Under the pieces are notes generated by a model that saw nothing but the letters and a program-made list of their open reading frames with translations, had not been told where the DNA came from and made no database searches. From Erwinia mallotivora (GTDB taxonomy: Bacteria; Pseudomonadota; Gammaproteobacteria; Enterobacterales; Enterobacteriaceae), in the NCBI RefSeq assembly GCF_000590885.1, contig NZ_JFHN01000042.1, positions 1 to 64,000 on the forward strand: a DNA stretch of 64,000 nucleotides, given 5' to 3'. A program made the translations under genes and the position numbers. Positions 16,807 through 26,787 of the stretch are shown here, one piece after another. The number at the start of each line of letters is the position of its first letter. The first letter of the stretch is position 1.

Positions 16807-18021
16807 ATGCCGCTTCGCTCACTTCAGGCGCTGTGCCTGGTGAATTTTTTTCTGGCTGATGTTCGTGACGGACTGGGGCCATTCCTCGGGATTTTCCTGA
16901 CGGAGCACCACTGGAAACCCGACGATATTGGTTTCATCATGACCGCTGGCGGCCTGGCGGGACTGGCCGCCACACTCCCTGCCGGGGTGCTTACCGATGC
17001 CACCCGCCGCAAGCGCCTGCTGCTGTTTGTTGGCTGCCTGTTGATCACTGTCTCAACGCTGTTGTTATGGTTCTTCCCGCAACCCCTCACCGCGACGCTG
17101 TCTCAGGTGGTAACCGGGATTTCAGCGGCCTGTATTGCGCCGGTTGTCGCCGGCATCACCCTCGGTCTGACCGGTAAGGCCGGTTTCAACCGGCAGATGG
17201 GAAAAAATGAGGCATTCAATCATGCCGGTAATTTTACTGCTGCGGTGATTGCCGGTATCGCTACCTGGTACTGGGGGACCGGCGCAGTATTTATTCTGAT
17301 GACCACCATGGCATTATTCACCGCTTTCAGCGTGCTGCTGATTCGCGATCGGGATATCGACAACCGGGTGGCCAGAGGAGAGGGGAGCGCAGTATCCCCG
17401 GCCCCGGTGCTGCCATTTAAAACCTTGTGCCAGCATTCTGCACTGATGGTGGTTGGGCTGACGTTGCTGCTGTTTCATCTGGGCAATGCGGCGTTGCTAC
17501 CGATGCTCAGCATGCGAGCCGCAGCGCTGGAACCGCACAGCGCGGTCCCCCCAGGGGTTTACGCTGCCGCCACGGTGGTGATTTCGCAATGTGTGATGAT
17601 CCCGGTTGCGCTGCTGACGTCGGCCCGGGCAGATAAATATGGCTACCGGCCGCTGATTATGCTGGCGCTGTTGGTACTGCCGGTTCGCGCGGCCATTGCC
17701 GCCAGTTCAGCAGCACCGCTGACGCTGCTGCCTGTCCAGGTGCTGGACGGGGTGGCTGCCGGGATACTGGGGGTGGCCATTCCTGGTTATATTGTGCAGC
17801 TGTTAAACGGCAGCGGGCATACCAACGCAGGCCAGGCGTTTATCATGTTATTACAGGGCGCGGGGGCGGCATTCAGCCCGGCGCTGACGGGGATTATCAC
17901 CACCCGCTACTCCTGGAGCGCGGCGTTTGCCACCCTGGGTGGTATCGCCATACTGGCGCTCTGCCTGTGGTGGCTGGCTGGCCGACTGCATCTGTTGCCT
18001 TCCCACACCGCTGAGGATTAA
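16807..18021 (+). CDS. MFS transporter, substrate unknown
   Basis: This 404-residue protein is a 12-helix major facilitator. The first half holds a typical loop 2-3 motif (GVLTDATRRKR, about 59-69) and the second half a related loop (SARADKYGYRP). It starts at ATG 16807 with AAGGAG six bases upstream, 27 bases after the GGDEF-EAL gene, so the two may share a transcript. The family relation is to MFS_1 efflux-type carriers, but no substrate can be read from the sequence. Its place inside a block of signalling genes is unusual; transport of a signal or antimicrobial is possible but unsupported. Confidence 0.85.
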   Translation: MPLRSLQALCLVNFFLADVRDGLGPFLGIFLTEHHWKPDDIGFIMTAGGLAGLAATLPAGVLTDATRRKRLLLFVGCLLITVSTLLLWFFPQPLTATLSQVVTGISAACIAPVVAGITLGLTGKAGFNRQMGKNEAFNHAGNFTAAVIAGIATWYWGTGAVFILMTTMALFTAFSVLLIRDRDIDNRVARGEGSAVSPAPVLPFKTLCQHSALMVVGLTLLLFHLGNAALLPMLSMRAAALEPHSAVPPGVYAAATVVISQCVMIPVALLTSARADKYGYRPLIMLALLVLPVRAAIAASSAAPLTLLPVQVLDGVAAGILGVAIPGYIVQLLNGSGHTNAGQAFIMLLQGAGAAFSPALTGIITTRYSWSAAFATLGGIAILALCLWWLAGRLHLLPSHTAED

Positions 18022-18263
18022 GCCTCTCCATTACCTTGCCGCAGGCTGGCTTACAAGCAATACGGCCAGCCTGCCATTACCTCTGAATTTCACTGTCTGC
18101 AAATAAATCGGATATTTATTAATTAGTTATCTGTAATGGTCCCCCTCAACCAGTGAGCTGTCTCACAGCGCAGAAAAAATAAACGCCCCGTTGTTAATTA
18201 TTCCTTATCTGTCTTCTGCTGCTGCCGATACTGATCCTGCATACTCATTTACAGGGATCACCA

Positions 18264-19808
18264 ATGAAAATTTCAACACGCCTGACCATCGGTTTTGGTT
18301 TGCTTATCATGCTGTTTATCATCTGTACCCTGGTTTCCCTTAAGTCATTTTCTGATGCGCGCAGGGGGATGGAAGATGCGCTGAATGTGAAAATGAAGAA
18401 ATACCAGCTGGTGCTCAATATGCGTGGCGGGCTGAGAGATATGTCAGTGGTGGTGAGAAATATTGCCCTGTTGTCGGATGTCAAAGGGATGCAACAGGAA
18501 TGGCAGCGCCTTACCGCCATGAAAGCACAGTATATTCACAACCGTGAGTCGCTGGCGGAAATGATGCAATCCGAACAGGATGAGTCAGGTCGTGCTGCTT
18601 TCTCAAAAGTGTTACAAAACGAGCAGAATGTGCTGGCGGTGATGGACCAGGCTGCACAGCTTGGCCTGCAAAACCGCCAGAAAGAGGCGACCGATTTTCT
18701 GATGAATACGGTCAGGCCCGTGCAGCGCGTGTTGCTGGACGAGATTGATGCAATGACGACGCTACAGATGGAGAACAGTCGCGCGGCGCTGGAAAATAAC
18801 AGCCAGTCAATTGGCCGCTCATCGCTGGTGCTGATTATTCTGGCGGCTTTTTCGGTGCTGCTGTCGGTTGCCACCGGCTATCTGATTGTACGACAGCTGA
18901 TGCGCCAGTTGGGTGGGGAGCCCGCGCAGGCTCAGGCGCTGGCGGCGGCCATTGCCGATGGCGATCTTACGCTCACGCTTGCACTACGAAAAAACGACCG
19001 GAGCAGCCTGTTAGCTTCTCTGGCGGCGATGCAGAATCGCCTGCGTGAGCTGGTGGTGCAAATCAAAGATACCTCATCTAACGTGGCGCTGGCCGCCGAC
19101 GAGATTGCGCAGGGCAATACAGAACTTTCATCCCGTACAGAGCAACAGGCCGCGGCCCTGCAGGAAACGGCGGCCAGTATGGAACAGCTGACGGCAACGG
19201 TAAAAAGTAATACCGCAGGTGCGCACGAAACCGCAGGAACGGCCCGTGAAACCGCTACCCTGGCCCGTGCCGGGGAAGCTGACGTACAGCGGATGTCTGA
19301 AACCATGCATGACATTTCACACAGTGCTAAAAAAATTCGTGACATTACCGGCGTTATCGAAAGCATCGCTTTTCAGACCAATATTCTGGCTTTGAATGCG
19401 GCGGTGGAAGCAGCACGGGCGGGTGAAGGTGGTCGCGGCTTCGCCGTGGTGGCAGGGGAGGTCAGAACGCTGGCCCAGCGCAGCGCCACGGCGGCGAAAG
19501 AGATCAAGGCCCTGATTGAACATACGGTGGATCAGGTAGGCAATGGCGTGACGGTAGCCAGTGGCACCTGCCAGAGTATTCTCTCCGTGGTGGGCATGGT
19601 CGGTGAACTGGCTGATGCGATGGATGAGATCTCACTGGCCTCTTCTGAGCAGATGCAGGGAATATCTCAGGTCAGCATCGCGGTCAGCCAGATGGATGGC
19701 GTCACCCAGAACAATGCGGCGCTGGTTGAGGAGTCCTCTTCAGCATCACAGTCTTTGTCGGAGCAGGCACACGCGTTGCGGGGTGTGGTGGCAACCTTCA
19801 GGGTCTAG
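18264..19808 (+). CDS. Methyl-accepting chemotaxis protein (four-helix-bundle sensor)
   Basis: This 514-residue chemoreceptor has membrane helices at about 7-29 and 190-213 bracketing a periplasmic four-helix-bundle domain of normal size (about 160 residues). HAMP follows (about 212-265), then the signalling domain with methylation segment [17 protein letters not shown] and tip [19 protein letters not shown] (about 370-388). There is no NWETF tether at the C-terminus (ends VVATFRV). AGGGA lies before ATG 18264. A GCCGATAC box at 18224-18231 resembles the sigma-28 -10 element, but the -35 at the correct distance is poor. It resembles the chemoreceptor at 12276 mainly in the cytoplasmic half. 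The ligand is unknown. Confidence 0.93.
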   Translation: MKISTRLTIGFGLLIMLFIICTLVSLKSFSDARRGMEDALNVKMKKYQLVLNMRGGLRDMSVVVRNIALLSDVKGMQQEWQRLTAMKAQYIHNRESLAEMMQSEQDESGRAAFSKVLQNEQNVLAVMDQAAQLGLQNRQKEATDFLMNTVRPVQRVLLDEIDAMTTLQMENSRAALENNSQSIGRSSLVLIILAAFSVLLSVATGYLIVRQLMRQLGGEPAQAQALAAAIADGDLTLTLALRKNDRSSLLASLAAMQNRLRELVVQIKDTSSNVALAADEIAQGNTELSSRTEQQAAALQETAASMEQLTATVKSNTAGAHETAGTARETATLARAGEADVQRMSETMHDISHSAKKIRDITGVIESIAFQTNILALNAAVEAARAGEGGRGFAVVAGEVRTLAQRSATAAKEIKALIEHTVDQVGNGVTVASGTCQSILSVVGMVGELADAMDEISLASSEQMQGISQVSIAVSQMDGVTQNNAALVEESSSASQSLSEQAHALRGVVATFRV

Positions 19809-19933
19809 CGCCTGGCGGTCCGGGAGGGATAAAGGAACAGGCCAGCCGTTGCAACCGCATCCCTCTGAGGATTGCTGTGGCAACGGGCGGCATCATTTGC
19901 CGCGTTGGCCTGCTGTTTCAGCGTCCTGCGTCA

Positions 19934-20980
19934 TCAGCCTCGTGCGGCAACCGCATCAGCCAGCAGATCCAACACGGCTTCGCTCTCTTCCCAGCCCAGG
20001 CAGGGGTCGGTGATCGACTGACCGTAAGTCAGAGGTTTTCCGGCCTCCACTTTCTGCGTGCCTTCCTGCAGGAAACTCTCAATCATCACCCCGGCGATGG
20101 CTCGTGAACCTTCGCGGATTTGCTGTGCAACAGCGCGCGCAACCTCTTTTTGCAACTGATGCTGTTTCAGGCAGTTGCCATGACTGAAGTCGATGACCAG
20201 TTTTTCCGGCAGCCTGAACTGGCGCAGGCAGTCTGTTGCATCGGCGATATCCTGCGGATGATAGTTGGGCTGTTTACCGCCGCGCATAATCACATGGCCG
20301 GACGGATTACCGCTGGTCTGATAAATGGTCATCTGACCATGTTTATCCGGCGACAAAAAAAGATGGCTGACGCGGGATGCCCGGATGGCATCCACGGCAA
20401 TCTGAATGTTGCCATCCGTGCCGTTTTTAAAGCCCACCGGGCAGGAGAGCGCGGAAGCCATTTCACGGTGGATTTGGCTTTCAGTGGTGCGCGCCCCGAT
20501 GGCTCCCCAACTGATCAGATCGGCGATAAACTGACCCACCACCATATCAAGAAACTCAGTCGCGGTAGGCATCCCCAGCGCATTGATCTCCAGCAACAGT
20601 TGTCGTGCCGTCGCCAGCCCCTCATTCACGCGGAAGGTGCCGTCAAGGCAGGGATCGGAAATCAGACCTTTCCAGCCCACGACGGTACGGGGCTTCTCAA
20701 AGTAGGTGCGCATGACGATTTCCAGCCGCGACTGGTGTTTTTCCCGCATCGCCTGCAATCTGCCCGCATACTCCAGGGCAGCCTGGGGATCATGCAGGGA
20801 ACAGGGGCCGATGATCACCAGCAAACGTTTATCTTCACCTGAAAGAATTCGGGCAATACGCTGGCGGGAATCGGTAACATTGCGTGCGATTTGCGCGGTG
20901 ATGGGGTAGCGCTGTGACAGTTCATCGGGCGTAACCAGACTGGCGATGCGCGCGGTCCGCAGTTCATCTGTTTTGTTCAT
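19934..20980 (-). CDS. aroH: 3-deoxy-7-phosphoheptulonate synthase AroH (Trp-sensitive type)
   Basis: AroH condenses phosphoenolpyruvate and erythrose 4-phosphate, the first step of the shikimate pathway to aromatic amino acids. The 348-residue product matches the class I enzyme (348 in E. coli) with GPCSLHDP (about 58-65), the PEP-binding RTYFEKPRT (about 91-99), GARTTESQIHRE, KNGTDG, and the metal ligands in DFSHGN. The call to the Trp-inhibited isoenzyme AroH rests on the neighbour: it lies next to ppsR as in E. coli, and hence close to the gene making its substrate PEP. I looked for a TrpR operator upstream and found none I trust. Confidence 0.93.
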   Translation of the reverse strand: MNKTDELRTARIASLVTPDELSQRYPITAQIARNVTDSRQRIARILSGEDKRLLVIIGPCSLHDPQAALEYAGRLQAMREKHQSRLEIVMRTYFEKPRTVVGWKGLISDPCLDGTFRVNEGLATARQLLLEINALGMPTATEFLDMVVGQFIADLISWGAIGARTTESQIHREMASALSCPVGFKNGTDGNIQIAVDAIRASRVSHLFLSPDKHGQMTIYQTSGNPSGHVIMRGGKQPNYHPQDIADATDCLRQFRLPEKLVIDFSHGNCLKQHQLQKEVARAVAQQIREGSRAIAGVMIESFLQEGTQKVEAGKPLTYGQSITDPCLGWEESEAVLDLLADAVAARG

Positions 20981-21146
20981 TCTTCGCTCTGAAATGGATT
21001 TCTTCGCAGCGGCAGGAGTACCGGGAAGTGATGGCTCACCATAAACTAATCAGCGGTGATTTCAAACGGAAACCATTCGCTGTGTCAGCGGATATAACAA
21101 ACAGAGGGCAAAATACAGCGCAATAACGCTGCCGCTGATGACGGTT

Positions 21147-21980
21147 TCAGTACATTTTGCGGGTCAGGCCCATAATGTCGAGAATTTTGGTGGCTATCTC
21201 TTCCACCGAATAGTTGGTGCTGTTCAGATAGCGTATCTGGTGAGTGCGGAACAGGGCTTCGACTTCCCCGACCTCCAGACGACACTGCCTCAGCGAAGCG
21301 TAGCGGGTATTTTCTGCCCGCTCCTGGCGGATAGCGGAGAGCCGTTCCGGATCGATAGTCAGACCAAAAAGTTTGTGCTGAAAAGGTTTCAGGGCAGGTG
21401 GCAGTTTAAGATTATCCATATCGTCAGCGATAAACGGATAGTTGGCGGCCCGGATACCAAACTGCATGGCCAGATAGAGGCTGGTAGGCGTTTTGCCGCA
21501 GCGCGACACGCCCAGCAGGATGACCTGAGAGGCTTCCAGTCCTCTTAATGAGATGCCATCGTCATGTGCCAGCGTGTAATCGATAGCCGCGATACGCGCA
21601 TCATATTTCCCCAGGTTACCGGCGGTCAGACCATGAGTACGATTGGCTACCGGCGCAGGTTCAATCCCCAACTCCTGCTGCAGGGGGGCCACCAGGGACT
21701 GTACGATATCCTGACAGAAACCGTCACTTTGCAGAATGATGTCACGGATCTCAGGCATAACAATCGAAAAAAAGACCAGGGGACGAATGCCACTCTGCTG
21801 ATAAAGGGCATTGATCTGCGCCCTGACCGCCTGCGCACGCTGCACATTCTCGACAAAGGGTAAGGTGACGCTGTTGATGCTGACCGGAAACTGCGACAGC
21901 ACCGCATGTCCCAGCACTTCAGCAGTGATTGCCGTTCCGTCTGAGATATAAAAAACACTTCTCTCGCTGTTTATGTCCAT
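21147..21980 (-). CDS. ppsR: PEP synthase regulatory protein PpsR
   Basis: PpsR is a bifunctional kinase and pyrophosphorylase: it inactivates PEP synthetase by ADP-dependent phosphorylation of a threonine next to the catalytic histidine and reactivates it with phosphate. The 277-residue protein has the P-loop [15 protein letters not shown] (about 155-169) and the family's opening segment [22 protein letters not shown] lies eight bases before its ATG. It is transcribed away from its target gene ppsA across a 461-base divergent spacer, and aroH follows it, probably in one operon. Confidence 0.95.
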   Translation of the reverse strand: MDINSERSVFYISDGTAITAEVLGHAVLSQFPVSINSVTLPFVENVQRAQAVRAQINALYQQSGIRPLVFFSIVMPEIRDIILQSDGFCQDIVQSLVAPLQQELGIEPAPVANRTHGLTAGNLGKYDARIAAIDYTLAHDDGISLRGLEASQVILLGVSRCGKTPTSLYLAMQFGIRAANYPFIADDMDNLKLPPALKPFQHKLFGLTIDPERLSAIRQERAENTRYASLRQCRLEVGEVEALFRTHQIRYLNSTNYSVEEIATKILDIMGLTRKMY

Positions 21981-22339
21981 TTTTGTCTCCGGTCAGGCTG
22001 TGGCTGACACTGATATTAACGTCATAATGACCAAACCGGGTCACAGTATAGGGTAATGAACGGAATATTTATTTATCAGCGCTGTTTTTTCTTTTTACTG
22101 AAACTAATTATCTCCTGTTGTTAAAAATGAAATATCGTTTCCGGAAAGTATTGATAAAAACAGGTATGAAGCGGAAAAACATTCTAATCAGGCATTATTC
22201 CCGCGTCTGCTGGCCTGTGGCACAGATAAAAAATCATAAAATCACATAACATTGAAATATAAGGATTTATATTATTATTTTGCGCGTGCGTCAGGGCAGT
22301 GGCAGGCGGAGTTTTCTTAAAAGTGTTTTTTTCACCCGC

Positions 22340-22351
22340 TTGATCGATTCA
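22340..22351 (+). promoter_or_regulatory. Predicted Cra (FruR) operator of ppsA
   Basis: TTGATCGATTCA matches the palindromic Cra consensus TGAAWCGWTTCA at 10 of 12 positions, about 90 bases before the ppsA ATG. Cra activates ppsA in E. coli through a site in this region, so gluconeogenic control is likely kept. A related site lies before pykF, where Cra represses. Confidence 0.6.
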
Positions 22352-22441
22352 ACAGTTTTATTCATCAGCCTGGATGTGCCAGGCTCAACGAGCGTCAGTT
22401 TATTCGCATATTGCTAATTAAATTTGAAAAGGATTGAATTC

Positions 22442-24817
22442 ATGTCCAGTAAAGGTGACCTGCCGCTTGTGCTTTGGTATGACCAGCTCGGTATGAACGA
22501 TGTTGATCGGGTGGGAGGCAAAAATGCGTCTCTGGGTGAAATGATCACAAACCTCTCCTCGCTTGGTGTTGACGTTCCCAATGGTTTTGCCACGACTTCA
22601 GCGGCATTTAATCAGTTCCTCGACCAGAGCGGCGTCAATCAGCGTATCCATGATTTGCTGGATAACACGGATATTGATGATGTTGACCAACTGGCGAAAG
22701 CCGGCAAACAGATTCGCCAGTGGATTGTGGATACCCCTTTCCAGCCGGAGCTGGAGCAGGCCATTCGCGGCGCGTATCAACAGCTCTCCTCAGACGATCC
22801 TGACGCTTCTTTTGCCGTGCGCTCCTCAGCCACAGCAGAAGATATGCCCGATGCGTCCTTTGCCGGACAGCAGGAAACCTTTCTTAACGTGCAGGGCTTT
22901 GATGCCGTGCTGGTAGCAGTAAAACACGTGTTCGCCTCTCTGTTTAATGACCGGGCTATTTCATATCGGGTGCATCAGGGCTATGACCATCGTGGCGTGG
23001 CGTTATCGGCTGGTGTGCAACGGATGGTGCGTTCCGACGTCGGCGCAGCCGGGGTGATGTTTACCATCGACACAGAATCCGGTTTTGATCAGGTGGTGTT
23101 TATCACTGCCGCTTACGGTCTGGGCGAAATGGTGGTTCAGGGCGCGGTCAATCCGGATGAGTTTTACGTCCACAAGCCTACCCTTGCCTCAGGACGACCG
23201 GCAATCGTACGCCGTAATATGGGTTCAAAAAAGATTCGGATGGTCTATGCCGATTCCCGGCAGCATGGTGAGCAGGTCACGACAGAAGAGGTTCCGGAAG
23301 CGGAACGTGACCGCTTCTGTCTGAGTGATAAAGAGGTCGAAGCCCTGGCGGCACAGGCCATGCAGATTGAAAAGCATTACCAGCGCCCGATGGATATCGA
23401 GTGGGCAAAAGACGGTCATACCGGCAAGCTTTATATCGTGCAGGCGCGTCCGGAAACGGTTCGTTCTAACGGCCAGGTGATGGAGCGCTACACGCTTCAG
23501 GGACAGGGCAAAGTGGTGGTGGAAGGTCGGGCCATCGGCCATCGGATTGGTGCCGGTACGGTGAAGGTCATTCATGATATCAGTGAAATGAACCGCATCG
23601 AAAAAGGCGACGTGCTGGTCACCGATATGACCGATCCCGACTGGGAGCCGATCATGAAGAAAGCCGCAGCCATCGTTACCAATCGCGGTGGGCGAACCTG
23701 CCATGCGGCTATCATTGCCCGTGAGCTGGGGATCCCGGCGGTGGTGGGCTGCGGTGATGCTACCTCACGGATTCAGGAAGGACATAAGGTGACCGTCTCC
23801 TGTGCCGAAGGCGATACCGGCTACGTCTATGACGACCTGCTGGATTTTGAGGTGAAAAGCTCGCAGGTTGATGAGATGCCCGGCCTGCCGCTGAAAATCA
23901 TGATGAATGTCGGGAATCCGGACCGTGCATTTGATTTCGCCTGCTTACCCAATGAAGGTGTTGGTTTAGCCCGGCTGGAATTTATCATCAACCGGATGAT
24001 CGGCGTGCATCCCAGGGCACTGCTGGAGTTCGACAAGCAGACGCCAGAATTGCAGCAACAAATCCGCGCCCTGATGAAAGGCTTTGACGACCCAGTCGAA
24101 TTTTATATTGCGCGTCTCACCGAGGGGATTGCCACCCTGGGCGCGGCCTTTGCGCCAAAGCGGGTGATAGTGCGTCTCTCCGATTTCAAAACCAATGAGT
24201 ACGCCAATCTGGTGGGCGGCGAGCATTATGAGCCTGAAGAAGAAAACCCGATGCTGGGCTTCCGGGGTGCCGGGCGGTACGTGGCTGACAGTTTCCGCGA
24301 CTGCTTTGCTCTGGAATGCGCCGCTGTGAAGCGTGTGCGTAACGACATGGGGCTGACGAATGTTGAAATTATGGTGCCCTTTGTTCGCACGGTCGCCCAG
24401 GCAAAAGCCGTGGTGGATGAGCTGGCGGCTCAGGGCCTGAAACGCGGTGAGAACGGGCTTAAGCTGATTATGATGTGTGAGATCCCTTCGAATGCGCTGC
24501 TGGCAGATCAGTTCCTGCAATACTTTGACGGTTTTTCTATCGGCTCCAATGATATGACGCAACTGACTCTTGGGCTGGACCGTGATTCCGGCGTGGTATC
24601 GGAACTGTTTGATGAGCGCAATGATGCGGTGAAAGCACTGTTATCAATGGCGATTAAAGCGGCAAAAAAACAGGGCAAGTATGTGGGAATTTGTGGTCAG
24701 GGGCCGTCCGATCACCAGGACTTTGCGGCATGGTTGATGGAGGAGGGCATCGACAGTCTGTCTCTTAATCCGGACACCGTGGTGCAAACCTGGCTGAGTC
24801 TGGCAGATATGCCTTAA
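22442..24817 (+). CDS. ppsA: Phosphoenolpyruvate synthase PpsA
   Basis: PpsA converts pyruvate, ATP and water to phosphoenolpyruvate, AMP and phosphate, the first step of gluconeogenesis from three-carbon acids. The 791-residue product (792 in E. coli) starts at ATG 22442 with AAGGA upstream. The N-terminal ATP-grasp domain carries [21 protein letters not shown]; the swivelling phosphohistidine domain carries His421 in [13 protein letters not shown], with the Thr419 that PpsR phosphorylates two residues before it; the C-terminal PEP-utilising barrel ends in GICGQGPSD with the catalytic Cys. A Cra operator lies upstream and a terminator downstream. Confidence 0.97.
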   Translation: MSSKGDLPLVLWYDQLGMNDVDRVGGKNASLGEMITNLSSLGVDVPNGFATTSAAFNQFLDQSGVNQRIHDLLDNTDIDDVDQLAKAGKQIRQWIVDTPFQPELEQAIRGAYQQLSSDDPDASFAVRSSATAEDMPDASFAGQQETFLNVQGFDAVLVAVKHVFASLFNDRAISYRVHQGYDHRGVALSAGVQRMVRSDVGAAGVMFTIDTESGFDQVVFITAAYGLGEMVVQGAVNPDEFYVHKPTLASGRPAIVRRNMGSKKIRMVYADSRQHGEQVTTEEVPEAERDRFCLSDKEVEALAAQAMQIEKHYQRPMDIEWAKDGHTGKLYIVQARPETVRSNGQVMERYTLQGQGKVVVEGRAIGHRIGAGTVKVIHDISEMNRIEKGDVLVTDMTDPDWEPIMKKAAAIVTNRGGRTCHAAIIARELGIPAVVGCGDATSRIQEGHKVTVSCAEGDTGYVYDDLLDFEVKSSQVDEMPGLPLKIMMNVGNPDRAFDFACLPNEGVGLARLEFIINRMIGVHPRALLEFDKQTPELQQQIRALMKGFDDPVEFYIARLTEGIATLGAAFAPKRVIVRLSDFKTNEYANLVGGEHYEPEEENPMLGFRGAGRYVADSFRDCFALECAAVKRVRNDMGLTNVEIMVPFVRTVAQAKAVVDELAAQGLKRGENGLKLIMMCEIPSNALLADQFLQYFDGFSIGSNDMTQLTLGLDRDSGVVSELFDERNDAVKALLSMAIKAAKKQGKYVGICGQGPSDHQDFAAWLMEEGIDSLSLNPDTVVQTWLSLADMP

Positions 24818-24859
24818 AGGTCCATGTCAGATAATTAACAAAGTCCTGCCATCTGAATC

Positions 24860-24898
24860 AAACCCCAAAAGCTGGAAGGTCAGCGGTTGGGGTTTTTT
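24860..24898 (+). terminator. Terminator of ppsA
   Basis: AAACCCCAA (24860-24868) and TTGGGGTTT (24887-24895) pair perfectly over nine bases around an 18-base loop and run into six T. It lies 43 bases after the ppsA stop. Confidence 0.85.
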
Positions 24899-25088
24899 AC
24901 TTCAGGCTGTAACAGCAACCTGCCATTCTGATTGCCGGATGCATCTCCTGTGCCGTCAGTACAGGATTAAAGCCTCTTGCCTGCCTGCTTGATATAAAAC
25001 GACGATGCGCGACGACCACAGTCTGAAACCCTGAGCATCAATAAAATGGCTTCAGATCAGATTATCTCGATTTTTCTGAATAATAAGC

Positions 25089-25192
25089 AAAAAAAAGCCC
25101 ATCACATGGGATGGGCAAAGACTACACACAGCAATTCTTTACTATATCAGGGGGAAAACGTTGTTTATAAATCAGCACATTGGCTGTAAACA
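25089..25192 (-). ncRNA. rprA: Small RNA RprA (activator of rpoS translation)
   Basis: On the minus strand the core GAATTGCTGTGTGTAGTC followed by TTTGCCCATC is the same as in E. coli RprA, and the RNA ends in a GCCCATC/GATGGGC hairpin with eight U. RprA pairs with the rpoS leader with help of Hfq and raises sigma-S synthesis. The 5' part, which in E. coli opens the rpoS leader, is clearly diverged but still offers a stem around CAATGT. A -10-like TATAAA lies at about 25199-25204, so the start is near 25192 and the length about 104, as in E. coli. It stands beside ydiK as in E. coli. Confidence 0.85.
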
Positions 25193-25230
25193 TGTGGGTT
25201 TATACTATTCAGCGAGGCAGACTGAGTCAT

Positions 25231-25244
25231 TAAGAATCCTCTTA
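25231..25244 (-). promoter_or_regulatory. RcsB box of rprA
   Basis: TAAGAATCCTCTTA is a near-perfect RcsB-type box, about 27 bases upstream of the -10 element of rprA. The Rcs envelope-stress phosphorelay is the known activator of rprA, so this site explains its control. Confidence 0.65.
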
Positions 25245-25447
25245 TTAGTTTAAGCGCGATAATATTTTGTCGGGCAAATAATCAGGGGTAACGAACGCAG
25301 GTGGATAAAAAGTAGCCGGATGTGACATAAAAGAAGCGTTCAGAGGAAAATCAGCTTTTTTCTGGTAAAAAATACTTAACAAAATTAGGAAAAAACTGAT
25401 CAAGGGTGCCGAAGTTGCGGCCAGTCAGGCCAGCCGCATGGCGAATC

Positions 25448-26563
25448 TTACTGGCGGTGTTCCGACTCAAAGTCGGCCAGCTCTTCCACAACCTGATGGG
25501 GATCCTCTCCCGGTGGCGGCGTTTCATGTATCCAGACAAAAATCAGTCGATACGAGACGGCCAGCACCACCGGTCCGATAAACAGCCCAATCATCCCAAA
25601 GGCAACCAGCCCTCCGATGACCCCTGACAGGATCAGGATCAAGGGCAGGTCGGCCCCCATACGAATAAGCATCGGGCGCAACACATTATCCAGAGTGCCT
25701 ACCACGCAGCTCCATACCACCAGCACGGTGCCCCAGGTGGTGTCACCACTCCAGTAAAGCCAGATAATCGCCGGGATCAGCACCACCAGGGGACCCAACT
25801 GTACCAGGCAGGAAAAAATCATTACTACGGTCAGCACAGCGGCATAGGGAATGCCACAGATCGCCAGCCCAATGCCGCCCAGCACCCCCTGTACCAGCGC
25901 CGTGACCACCACACCCAGCGCCACCGCACGAATCGCCTGACCAGCCAGCAGTACCGCAGCATCTCCCCGGCGTGACGCCAGGCGGTAGGCAAAATGGCGG
26001 ATCCCCTGGCCCACCTGTTCGCCACGCCAGAAAAGTAACACGCTGAACAGCAGCATCAGCGCCAGATGCATCATAAAGCGACCAAAGTGCCCGGCCTGAG
26101 CAAACAGAAAGCCACTGGTTCTGCCCAGATAGGGCTGCACGCTGGCTAGCAGCGCACTGCCACCGCCCAGGGCCAGTTTGTGATAGAAGGAAGAGAGCTT
26201 TTTACCCACCAGCGGAATGCTTCTCAGCCAGTCCAGTTCTGGCAGTTCCAGGTGCCTTGAGGTAAGCCATGCTACTACCGGGCCGCTGTTTTCAATCAGA
26301 CTGTTAACCAGCAACGAAACCGGAATAATAAACAGCAGCAGCAGGATAAAGGTCATCGCCACTACCGCCAGCGAACGCCGCCCCCACAACCATCCCTGAA
26401 TTCTGATCATCAACGGCCAGGTGGCAATCACCACCATGCTCGCCCAGGCGAAGCCAAGCACGAAAGGCTGGACCACCCAGAAAGATGCGACGATCAGCAG
26501 CGTGATAAACAGCAGGGAAAAGACGATTTGCAGCAGATCCCATTCATTATGAACATTCTTCAT
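25448..26563 (-). CDS. ydiK: AI-2E-family membrane protein YdiK
   Basis: YdiK is a polytopic inner-membrane protein of the AI-2E/PurR-regulated permease family; its substrate is not established (some relatives export autoinducer 2 or exchange sodium and protons). The 371-residue product shows about eight hydrophobic segments and the family's conserved core RHFAYRLASRRGD, QAIRAVALGVVVTALVQ and GTLDNVLRPMLIRMGADLPL (about 300-319). Position beside rprA and divergent from ydiJ is as in E. coli. No strong ribosome site precedes ATG 26563. Confidence 0.93.
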   Translation of the reverse strand: MKNVHNEWDLLQIVFSLLFITLLIVASFWVVQPFVLGFAWASMVVIATWPLMIRIQGWLWGRRSLAVVAMTFILLLLFIIPVSLLVNSLIENSGPVVAWLTSRHLELPELDWLRSIPLVGKKLSSFYHKLALGGGSALLASVQPYLGRTSGFLFAQAGHFGRFMMHLALMLLFSVLLFWRGEQVGQGIRHFAYRLASRRGDAAVLLAGQAIRAVALGVVVTALVQGVLGGIGLAICGIPYAAVLTVVMIFSCLVQLGPLVVLIPAIIWLYWSGDTTWGTVLVVWSCVVGTLDNVLRPMLIRMGADLPLILILSGVIGGLVAFGMIGLFIGPVVLAVSYRLIFVWIHETPPPGEDPHQVVEELADFESEHRQ

Positions 26564-26787
26564 GTAGCAACATTAACCTCAGATAAAAAGCGTAAAGCGG
26601 GTGGTCAGGTACGGAAAAAAGAATGAATGACCCGGCATCCTGAGCATGGTGTATTAAACGCATTTTCAACAGAAACGGCACGAGATTCTTTTTGCTGGAT
26701 TTTTTGAAATCGCGACAGGTCATAAAAAATGTGATAAAACTTTTGCCAGAGAGCATTCGTTATACACAACATTTTGGTCACCCGATA

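Noticed and set aside
18205..18231. Sigma-28 promoter for the second chemoreceptor
   Set aside because: GCCGATAC is a good -10, but the -35 at 11 bases matches only 4 of 8 positions, so I only mention it under the gene.
20981..21080. TrpR operator before aroH
   Set aside because: I found no palindromic ACTAGT-type sequence; the closest match (GATTAGTTTA) is too weak.
23966..24562. 198-codon antisense frame inside ppsA
   Set aside because: It lies entirely within a highly conserved gene and has no ribosome site or family features.
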